A stretch of 64,000 nucleotides of DNA from Bdellovibrionales bacterium (lineage in GTDB: Bacteria > Bdellovibrionota > Bdellovibrionia > Bdellovibrionales > Bdellovibrionaceae), in contig JAFEAQ010000011.1 of the NCBI GenBank assembly GCA_018266295.1, positions 1,193,205-1,257,204 on the forward strand, written 5' to 3'. The position numbers and the translations under genes are program-made. The notes beneath the pieces are model-generated. The model was given only the letters and a program-made list of their open reading frames with translations, had not been told where the DNA came from and searched no databases. Shown here piece after piece: positions 42,786 to 49,649 of the stretch. How positions within the stretch are numbered: the stretch's first letter is position 1; every line of letters begins with the position of its first letter.

Positions 42786-43621
42786 TGTCATGGGATTGGA
42801 TTTCAGCGCTTCAAGAATTAAAACAACAGGCCGTTCCCGCGGCCCTTGTCACGATTATTAAAGCCAAGGGATCCACTCCCCGCGATATCGGCACGAAAAT
42901 TCTTGTCACCGATAAAGAGTTCTTCGGCACCATCGGCGGTGGCCAACTTGAGGAACTCGTCATTGAAAAAGCCCGCGAAATTTTGAAAACTCACCAGGCT
43001 CCGGAGCGCGTGCCGTTTCCTCTGTGTATTAAAGCCAACCAGTGCTGCGGGGGTTTTGTGGAGGTCTTTATCGAAACCATCAATACCGGGCCGCAATTAC
43101 TGATTTTCGGCGCAGGCCATGTCAGCCAGGCCATTGCAAAGACTCTGGAAGGCACTCCGTTTCAGATCCACATGATCGACCCGCGCGAAGAGTGGCTGGA
43201 AAAAGCTGGGACTTCTGTCAGTAAGCATAAAGACAGCGGGCTTGAGTTTATTGAAAAGCACGCTCACTGGAACCCTGAAAGAACCTACGCCGTCGTGATG
43301 ACTTACGATCACGATCTTGATCAAGATCTCATCGAGCAGCTTTCAAAGAAAGATATGAAGTACTTGGGGCTCATTGGTAGCAAGACGAAGTGGCAACGCT
43401 TTCAAAAGCGCCTCATTGAGAAATCCCATCCTGCAGAACTCCTCAACCGCGTTCGTTGCCCGATTGGCCTGCCTATTGGCGGCAAGTCTCCTCAGGAAGT
43501 GGCTATCAGCTTTGCGGCGGAAATTGTGCAAATACAAAATGAAGTTTTGAAAAACTCCGCAGCTTCCGAAAAATCCCATCACATTTCTCAAGAAGACTCC
43601 TGGCTGGAGGAGCTGGGATGA
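42785..43621 (+). CDS. xdhC: XdhC-family molybdenum cofactor insertion factor
   Basis: A 278-aa cytoplasmic chaperone of the XdhC/CoxI family that binds the molybdenum cofactor, aids its sulfuration and inserts it into the large subunit. N-terminal KAKGSTPRDIGTKILV and GTIGGGQLEELV, Cys-rich CCGGFVEVF, and a Rossmann domain (LLIFGAGHVSQAIAKTL) with GLIGSKTKWQRF are the family hallmarks. Its presence confirms that the preceding genes encode a real molybdenum hydroxylase. It overlaps both neighbours. Confidence 0.92.
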   Translation: MSWDWISALQELKQQAVPAALVTIIKAKGSTPRDIGTKILVTDKEFFGTIGGGQLEELVIEKAREILKTHQAPERVPFPLCIKANQCCGGFVEVFIETINTGPQLLIFGAGHVSQAIAKTLEGTPFQIHMIDPREEWLEKAGTSVSKHKDSGLEFIEKHAHWNPERTYAVVMTYDHDLDQDLIEQLSKKDMKYLGLIGSKTKWQRFQKRLIEKSHPAELLNRVRCPIGLPIGGKSPQEVAISFAAEIVQIQNEVLKNSAASEKSHHISQEDSWLEELG

Positions 43622-44208
43622 ATTTTATTCTGCTCGCGGCAGGACATGGGAAAAGAATGGGCGGCAATAAAGCTTTGATGGAATATCAAGGTCAGCCCTG
43701 GATCTTAACTCAGCTGAAGCAGATCACCGACGTCGGCTTTCAAAGTATCACCATCGTTACCAATGCCGAGTCAGAAGCTGCTCTGGAAAAACTGGTGGAA
43801 AACCATTCACCGGCAGTTATTGTGCTGACAAATCCTCGCCCAGAACTAGGACCTTTTTCATCATTGCAGCTCGCTATTGCCGCGACTCCGGAAGATGCAA
43901 GCTTCGTGAGTCCCGTCGATGTTCCCTTAAAAGCGACAACGCTGAAGAAACTCCGCCAAGCATGGCTTCAACATGGGCACCTCGATGCTCTGATTCCTTC
44001 GCATCAAGATCGTAAAGGCCATCCAGTCATTCTTTCTGTGTCTTTGCAACGCGAGTTACTGAAGCTCTCACCTGAGAATCCCGAAGCACGTCTTGATTTT
44101 ATCCTCAAGGCCCTACCGGAAAATAAGAAAAGGATCTTCAATGTCGAAGATCCTTTCATACAACTTAATTTAAATACTCCTGAAGATTTAGCAGCCTTGG
44201 CTCGGTGA
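43618..44208 (+). CDS. mocA: MocA/MobA-like molybdenum cofactor nucleotidyltransferase
   Basis: A 196-aa nucleotidyltransferase of the MocA type. LLAAGHGKRMGGNKALMEY is the NTP-binding loop and VSPVDVPL the metal site. It adds CMP or GMP to molybdopterin. MocA makes the cytosine form, usual for many molybdenum hydroxylases, though Rhodobacter XDH uses plain Mo-molybdopterin. The coding region from 44129 to 44156 folds as a perfect hairpin that serves as terminator for the opposite strand. The last 21 bases overlap the convergent lipoprotein gene. Confidence 0.85.
   Translation: MNFILLAAGHGKRMGGNKALMEYQGQPWILTQLKQITDVGFQSITIVTNAESEAALEKLVENHSPAVIVLTNPRPELGPFSSLQLAIAATPEDASFVSPVDVPLKATTLKKLRQAWLQHGHLDALIPSHQDRKGHPVILSVSLQRELLKLSPENPEARLDFILKALPENKKRIFNVEDPFIQLNLNTPEDLAALAR
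44120..44156 (-). terminator. Terminator inside mocA, for the convergent lipoprotein gene
   Basis: A perfect 11-bp stem (44129-44139 with 44146-44156, 6-nt loop), followed on the minus strand by TTCTTATTTTCC. It lies 32 nt downstream of the metalloprotease stop and inside the mocA coding sequence. Confidence 0.65.
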
Positions 44209-45084
44209 TGATGGCACGGTCGTCGCCGGAGTCGGAGTCACACGCGGAGTCGCCGTCGGTGTTGCCGATGGGCGCGGCGTCGGTGTTGGCGTCGCCGTTG
44301 GAGTTGGCGTCGGAGTTGGTGCCGTGCCTGCCGCTCCATACAAATCGACACAACCCGCTACGTCGTCAGCTCTGAGCATCAGCAAATACTGAACGTCGTG
44401 ATAAGGGTTCGCATACATGATAGAAGCGCTCACATCAGAGTGAGCAAGACCCAACATATGACCTAATTCATGATTCGCAACCGCACGCAACGTCGTTGCA
44501 TCACGAACCTGAGCAATATTGAAATTCACATCGGACTCGCTGATTGTTGAAGGTGTCGTATTCCCTCTGAAGTAACTGTAAGTGATGCCTGTTGCACCGT
44601 TTGCATCACCCCAAGCGACAACGTTCGTACTGTCACCCGTAGATGGCGTGGCCCCCTTCGTCGTTTCACCCATATAGTTGAAATTGATATTACAAACGCT
44701 GGTCCAATAGGCCATACTGGATTTGATCGTATCAAGTGCGGTAGAGGCCATGCTCGCAGGAGCGCCCGTTGGATTGTAGTACCAGTTGATCACGTTGGTT
44801 TTCCAGCGCGGAGCTTTTGCCGGATCGCCTTGATTGTTGAGATAGAGTTTTTCGCTGAAGTTCGTTGCTTCACTTTCTGGAACCAAAACCTGAACGTGGT
44901 AGTCGCCATCTTTGACTTGGGCGACGAGCACATCTGGATCGACTTTGCAGCCTGAAGAAGCTAAATCAGCGGAGTTTTGAACCGCATTGCCAGCATCACG
45001 CGAAGAACAGTTATTGAATGCTAAGAGAAGTGTCGCAGTCCCGACTGCCATGCAAGTCAGATACGACTTCTTTCGTAACTCCAC
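44188..45084 (-). CDS. Matrixin-like zinc metalloprotease lipoprotein
   Basis: A 298-aa lipoprotein. Signal peptide ends LLLAFNNC, with Cys26 as the lipidated residue and Asn at -1. The catalytic domain has HELGHMLGLAHSD, the HExxHxxGxxH zinc motif, and a Met-turn SIMY, as in metzincins. The C-terminus is a Thr/Pro repeat tail (TPTPTPTATPT...) that probably spans a wall-like layer or tethers the protein. The GTG start at 45084 has GGGGGG upstream. It is anchored on a membrane and could digest peptides outside the cytoplasm. Confidence 0.85.
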   Translation of the reverse strand: MELRKKSYLTCMAVGTATLLLAFNNCSSRDAGNAVQNSADLASSGCKVDPDVLVAQVKDGDYHVQVLVPESEATNFSEKLYLNNQGDPAKAPRWKTNVINWYYNPTGAPASMASTALDTIKSSMAYWTSVCNINFNYMGETTKGATPSTGDSTNVVAWGDANGATGITYSYFRGNTTPSTISESDVNFNIAQVRDATTLRAVANHELGHMLGLAHSDVSASIMYANPYHDVQYLLMLRADDVAGCVDLYGAAGTAPTPTPTPTATPTPTPRPSATPTATPRVTPTPATTVPSSPSQGC

Positions 45085-45155
45085 TATTCCCCCCAAAAGA
45101 ACGATGGAAACAAACAAGAATGAATAATTAAAATTTTATCGGAACGTGCAGGAGA

Positions 45156-45710
45156 CTACCAACCCCATTTGATGCCAACTGTGCTGACATCGCCTTTTGC
45201 TGAGCTGCTAGTGTGATTAACGAAGAGATCTTTATTGAAAACCTTGTCTGAGAACTCAACCACTGTTTCAGCGGCCTTTGCATCGTAGTTGAACACGGCG
45301 TTCAACCAGCCTGTGTACTGAAGCTTCGCCATCGCTTGCAAGGCAAGGATTTGCATCGAGAACTTATGCTCGACACCTTTTGGCTCATCAGATTTTACAG
45401 TGATATCCGCTGACATCTTCTTTTGAACAGTCGTTGCCGTTTGACCAATCACGCTGTCTTTAACTTGTGCTGAGTTGAACCAAGTTTGAACGCTACGGTC
45501 AGCGATTTTAGCAGCAACTGTGTTCATGTTGTCAGTTTGCGCCATGTCCATTGGAATCACCTTTTGGACATCTTGATCAGTGATCTTATCAGCGGCTTGC
45601 TCGTTCTCCATTGGAACGGCCAAAGGCTGTGTGTTGGCAACTGTGAGTTTTGCCAAGGCTCCCTGAGATGCTGCTAAAATTGTGAGTGTCACTATTGCTG
45701 TCTTAATCAT
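45156..45710 (-). CDS. Exported protein of unknown function
   Basis: A 184-aa protein with signal peptide (TAIVTLTILAASQGALA). The mature part includes an amphipathic region with VIPMDMAQTDNMNT and ends GDVSTVGIKWGW. The aromatic end and alternating pattern suggest an outer-membrane or beta-rich protein, but no family is recognised. ATG 45710 is chosen because AGGAG lies 9 nt upstream; a GTG at 45716 is too close to the SD. Confidence 0.6.
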   Translation of the reverse strand: MIKTAIVTLTILAASQGALAKLTVANTQPLAVPMENEQAADKITDQDVQKVIPMDMAQTDNMNTVAAKIADRSVQTWFNSAQVKDSVIGQTATTVQKKMSADITVKSDEPKGVEHKFSMQILALQAMAKLQYTGWLNAVFNYDAKAAETVVEFSDKVFNKDLFVNHTSSSAKGDVSTVGIKWGW

Positions 45711-46065
45711 ATACACGTCTCCTTCAAGAGTCGGGCCAGTGTCATTTTGATTTTAAACGCAATTAAACGCTTGTTCGGTCTCAGCTCAAATATAAGGTGA
45801 CCAGTTTTGTTGCAGTCACTGTTAGTTTTTACAAAACTGTACGAACTGACACCACCACCTCATTGTGAGGCAAAATCCGCTTATTTTTGAGACTTTTCCT
45901 CTGAAATCGCGAATTCCGTACTTCAACTTGAGACGCTCTCGATGCTCCTTTTAGAAGTTTGGTCGCAGGGACGTTTTGCTCCCGAAGAGCGTGGCACTGT
46001 TTTTGTAATCACCGAAATGCGCTGAACAATCAGCACCACTTACAAGAACCACTAGGGGGAATACA
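45711..46065. other. Divergent intergenic region
   Basis: 355 bases between divergent genes for exported proteins. AT-rich text lies next to the left gene; a sigma54-like element lies at 45992-46006. A CCTCATTGTGAGG stem-loop (45868-45880) is also present. No gene is seen. Confidence 0.4.
45992..46006 (+). promoter_or_regulatory. Candidate sigma54 promoter
   Basis: TGGCAC, 5 nt, then TTGT in the -24/-12 spacing (GG at 45993-45994, TTG at 46003-46005); the final GC reads GT. The lipoprotein ATG is 60 nt downstream. The fit is close but not perfect. Confidence 0.3.
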
Positions 46066-46749
46066 ATGAAACTAACAACTGCCGCTTTAACGGCGCTTTG
46101 CTTTTTGGCTCTGACGGCCTGTAAAGACTTTTCTGGAAATCTCGTCGTCGATCAAAAATTGACTCTGGTTGACGGTCGCAGCACCGTCGATGTTCAACCG
46201 GGCACTTACAATGGCCAAATCAAAATCCAAAGTAAAAAGAAGATCAAATTGGAAGTCGCTCTTCCCCAAGGTAAATCCACTTTCGTATTTAAAACTGCTG
46301 AAAACTTGAAAGAACTCCACTCTGGCCAGCGCATCCAAATCGCGTCGAGCGTGAGCGGTCAGCCCTACAATGTGGACGGCAAATACGATGTCGACTACAG
46401 CTCTTCTGGCGACTACAACGGCACAGAATCGTGCACGTACTATACAACTGAATACCGTTGCCACGATGTGCGCATTCCAGAGCAATGCGACACCGTGACG
46501 GAGTGTGATCCACACAATCCAAGCCAATGTGCCACACGTTCACATTGCAAAGGCGGCGGCTATCGCACCGAGTGTGGCGACGAGCAAGTCAGCCATTACG
46601 GTTCACAAAACGTGACTTACAGCTACGACACAACGACTGAATCCGTCACATTGCAATTGCTCTCAGCCGGTGGCCGAGTAGCAGCAACATTCCGCGGATC
46701 TGATTCAGATTCTTCAAAGAACTACAGCTACCGCAGCGAGTGCCGCTAG
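46066..46749 (+). CDS. Cys-rich lipoprotein of unknown function
   Basis: A 227-aa lipoprotein; the lipobox LTAC (Cys19) is canonical. Residues 20-110 have a beta-rich pattern (LTLVDGRSTVDVQPG, YNGQIKIQS). Residues ~125-175 hold about 8 Cys (CTYYTTEYRC, CDTVTEC, QCATRSHC), likely a disulfide-rich loop. The end SSKNYSYRSEC adds another. GGGGGAA precedes ATG 46066. The role is unknown; a periplasmic or surface binding function is possible. Confidence 0.6.
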   Translation: MKLTTAALTALCFLALTACKDFSGNLVVDQKLTLVDGRSTVDVQPGTYNGQIKIQSKKKIKLEVALPQGKSTFVFKTAENLKELHSGQRIQIASSVSGQPYNVDGKYDVDYSSSGDYNGTESCTYYTTEYRCHDVRIPEQCDTVTECDPHNPSQCATRSHCKGGGYRTECGDEQVSHYGSQNVTYSYDTTTESVTLQLLSAGGRVAATFRGSDSDSSKNYSYRSECR

Positions 46750-46760
46750 TTTTAGACATA

Positions 46761-46789
46761 AAAAAACCCGATCGCGAGATCGGGTTTTT
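46761..46789. terminator. Bidirectional terminator
   Basis: CCCGATC (46767-46773) pairs with GATCGGG (46778-46784), loop GCGA, with A-run before and T-run after. It serves the convergent genes on both sides. Confidence 0.9.
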
Positions 46790-46792
46790 ATT

Positions 46793-47806
46793 TTATTCAT
46801 CCAAGATGAAGTTGATAGGATCCACTGGCGTGCCATTGATCCTCACTTCGTAGTGAAGATGCGGGCCTGTTGAACGGCCCGTATTTCCGACCGCTGCAAT
46901 GACGTCCCACTTAGAAACTTTTTGACCGACTTGAACGTAAATCTGCGACGTATGACCAAAGCGCGTGCTGACACCGTAACCGTGGTCAATACTCACAAGC
47001 TTACCATAACCTTGATCGTAACCCGCGAAGCTCACGACACCATCCGCCGGTGCATAGACCGGAGAACCTGGAGCTGCGGCGATGTCCAAGCCCGCATGCA
47101 TCGTTGCTTTACCCGTAAACGGTGACACACGGTAACCGAAACGAGAGGTCAACCAACCGCGCGCCGGTTTGATATTTGGAGTCGCATTGATCAAACTTTG
47201 GCGCTCAGACAAGCTCTCCCAAAGATCGATCACACTTTGTTCTTTTAGCTGAGTTTCGCGCACCGCTTTATCGATACGAACCACCAAAGACGCGTAATCT
47301 TTGGAAGGCGCCGGCTGTTCAGCCACTTCGCCTTTGTTCTCGTTCAAAGTTTGTGGAGCCTCAAAGACTTCATCCTGCTGAGCCATCGCTTCGCCGGAAG
47401 GACGTTGCTCCATCGGTTCGTACTCTTCGACCTGCTGACCCGGAGCTGGTTTTGGTCCCATAGAAAGCTTTGTCACGCGATCTTCAGCATCGATGTTGGT
47501 GATGAGTTTCAATTTTGTCGTGAAAGTTTTTACGCGCTCAAGGCTGTTTTCAAGTGAGCTGACTTTGCTCTCGACGACTTGGAATTGCTTCACAAGCTGA
47601 GCATTTTCACTGCGAAGACGCTTGTTTTCAAGAGACTGAAGGAGCAAGCCGAAGTAGTCGACCATGCCGGCAACGAAAACGAGAATAACGATGGCACCAA
47701 TGAAGCTCGCCGCTTTCATCCAAACTGACGAGATCACCAACTTTCGGGTCTGCCCAGTCTGATTACTGACGATAAAAAATGTGAACTTCTTGCCTGAACT
47801 ACTCAT
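46793..47806 (-). CDS. M23 (LytM) peptidase with coiled coil, membrane-anchored
   Basis: A 337-aa protein. A membrane helix (about 31-52, AASFIGAIVILVFVAGMVDYF) is followed by a coiled coil (about 55-100) and a linker, then a C-terminal LytM domain. The zinc site is complete: HAGLDIA, GHTSQ and HLHYE supply the ligands and catalytic His. It probably cuts peptidoglycan cross-links in the periplasm, either for division or prey-wall work; a complete active site argues for real activity rather than an EnvC-type regulator. It lies 12 nt downstream of a PP2C phosphatase. Confidence 0.88.
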   Translation of the reverse strand: MSSSGKKFTFFIVSNQTGQTRKLVISSVWMKAASFIGAIVILVFVAGMVDYFGLLLQSLENKRLRSENAQLVKQFQVVESKVSSLENSLERVKTFTTKLKLITNIDAEDRVTKLSMGPKPAPGQQVEEYEPMEQRPSGEAMAQQDEVFEAPQTLNENKGEVAEQPAPSKDYASLVVRIDKAVRETQLKEQSVIDLWESLSERQSLINATPNIKPARGWLTSRFGYRVSPFTGKATMHAGLDIAAAPGSPVYAPADGVVSFAGYDQGYGKLVSIDHGYGVSTRFGHTSQIYVQVGQKVSKWDVIAAVGNTGRSTGPHLHYEVRINGTPVDPINFILDE

Positions 47807-47818
47807 GCCAACTCTTAA

Positions 47819-48550
47819 CTACTTCGATTCCTGGAAATTCAAAATCAACACCGTGACGTTGTCATCCCCGCCATTTGCCAAAGCTTGATCTACGCAAGTT
47901 TTGACAGCTTTGTCAGGGGAATTCTGATTGAGGATCTGAGAAATTTTTTGATCCTGCACTAAACCCGATAAACCGTCGGAGCAGAGCAGATAACTTTCAC
48001 CTGCAACGATCTCGCGCTCAATAATATCCGGATGCACTTCGCGCTCGTAACCCACGCTGCGTGTAATCACGTTGCGGGCAACAAACTGGCCAATGTTTTC
48101 TTCTTTCAAAACGCCGGCACGAATTTGTTCATTCAAGAGCGAATGGTCTTCAGTGATCTGCCATAAAAAAGGTTTCTTAAATAAATAACATCGTGAATCC
48201 CCGACATTCGCGACATAGATATGCTTATCGCGAACATACGCCATCACCATCGTGGTGCCCATACCCGCAAGCTCAGGGTTTTCATTCGCAGCTTTGTCAT
48301 ATATGCGGCGGCTGGCTTCTTCGTAAGCGTAGGTCAGAACTTCCCGCGGCGACATGTCTTTTGCCTCGGGAGCCTTCAGAATTTCTTCCACAGTTTGCAC
48401 GGCAATTGCGGATGCAACTTCTCCACCGGAGTGTCCACCCATTCCATCGGCTACGATATATACGCCAAAATCTTTATTGATCAGGCAAGAGTCTTGATTT
48501 GAATCACGACGCAGACCCTTATCCGTCAAAAACCATGCTTCCGTTTTCAT
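47819..48550 (-). CDS. PP2C-family serine/threonine phosphatase
   Basis: A 243-aa metal-dependent phosphatase, likely cytoplasmic. Motifs RRDSNQDSCL, VADGMGGHSGGEVAS, GMGTTMV, NVGDSRCYL and GGDDNVTVLIL supply the metal-binding Asp residues. It should dephosphorylate Ser/Thr kinase substrates; no kinase is near. ATG 48550 gives the usual N-terminus; an earlier ATG at 48586 is possible. No good SD precedes either. It shares a transcription unit with the M23 peptidase. Confidence 0.88.
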   Translation of the reverse strand: MKTEAWFLTDKGLRRDSNQDSCLINKDFGVYIVADGMGGHSGGEVASAIAVQTVEEILKAPEAKDMSPREVLTYAYEEASRRIYDKAANENPELAGMGTTMVMAYVRDKHIYVANVGDSRCYLFKKPFLWQITEDHSLLNEQIRAGVLKEENIGQFVARNVITRSVGYEREVHPDIIEREIVAGESYLLCSDGLSGLVQDQKISQILNQNSPDKAVKTCVDQALANGGDDNVTVLILNFQESK

Positions 48551-48678
48551 TGAATATATTGTGACTTGCGCGTCTTCATGAGTCAAACTGGACTCACGTC
48601 GAATTCTTTCATCTTGTTTAATCCAAAGCTACATTTTGTGTGTCTTAATACCGATAGCAATATTGGCGAGGCTTGCTG

Positions 48679-49569
48679 ATGAAACGTTCTCTTTCCATAG
48701 CACTACTACTCTCTCTTGTGCTCCACTTTTTGGTGGTCGGAGGAGTCGCCCTCTATTCTTTCAGCATTCAAAAACCAGCCGCGCCTCAAACTGTGACGGT
48801 CGAAATCCTCGACCAACAGCCAGAAGCCCCGAAGGCAGCTAAACCTGAAGTCGTCGTCAAAAAAGATAAAATCAAAATGGATAAGCAAATTGTGGAGCAA
48901 GATGAAAAAGCTCTCAATAAAGAGCGTCCTGATGACCAAGCTTTCTTGAGCGCTCACGATCAAAAAGTCGCTAAGCAAACTCAAGCCGTAAATCATGGCG
49001 AGTTTCAAAACAAGATCACTAAAAACACCAAAGCCGGCAAACCGGTTGAGTCTAAAAAATCCTCGCCGAAATTGGATCAACTTCTCGCCGCTTATGATCC
49101 AATGGCCGCTGGTTTCAAAAAACAAGAAGCTAAAACTAAGCAAGAGGCTGAAGCCGCTCAAAAAGGCGGAGACGTTAGCCAAACGAGTGATTACCTAAAA
49201 AACGTGGACCAAGGTATCGAGACCTTGCTCAATACTCGCGAATTCAAATATTACACTTACTACAACCGGATCCGTAAGCAGCTCTCACAATACTGGGAAC
49301 CGAAAGTGAAAGAAAAAGTGAATACGATGTTCCAACAGGGCCGTAAAATCGCCTCTGCCCAGGACCGTGTTACCAAGCTTTTGATCGTTTTGGACTCTTC
49401 CGGGACACTTGTAAACGTACAGGTTCTCTCGGATTCCGGGGTCCGCGACCTCGACGACGCGGCTATAGAATCGTTTAAGGCCGCTGCGCCATTCCCAAAC
49501 CCTCCGAAAGGGATCATCGAGAACGATGGGACCGTCAAAATTCGCTGGGATTTCGTACTAGAGACCTAA
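48679..49569 (+). CDS. TonB-like periplasm-spanning protein
   Basis: A 296-aa protein with one N-terminal transmembrane helix (LLSLVLHFLVVGGVALY), a long Lys/Glu/Ala/Gln-rich linker (about 35-180) and a C-terminal TonB-type domain (VTKLLIVLDSSGTLVNVQVL, DAAIESFKAAAPFPNPPKG). TonB-family proteins transmit proton-motive energy to outer-membrane receptors. No exbB/exbD is beside it. ATG 48679 has GCGAGG upstream. It is divergent from the PP2C gene. Confidence 0.85.
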   Translation: MKRSLSIALLLSLVLHFLVVGGVALYSFSIQKPAAPQTVTVEILDQQPEAPKAAKPEVVVKKDKIKMDKQIVEQDEKALNKERPDDQAFLSAHDQKVAKQTQAVNHGEFQNKITKNTKAGKPVESKKSSPKLDQLLAAYDPMAAGFKKQEAKTKQEAEAAQKGGDVSQTSDYLKNVDQGIETLLNTREFKYYTYYNRIRKQLSQYWEPKVKEKVNTMFQQGRKIASAQDRVTKLLIVLDSSGTLVNVQVLSDSGVRDLDDAAIESFKAAAPFPNPPKGIIENDGTVKIRWDFVLET

Positions 49570-49649
49570 CTCTACGCCGCTATTAGTCATGTCTTTGTTC
49601 TGAGAGGGCCTGGTGCTAGAAATAGCCCTTCATTCAAGAGGAGAAAACC

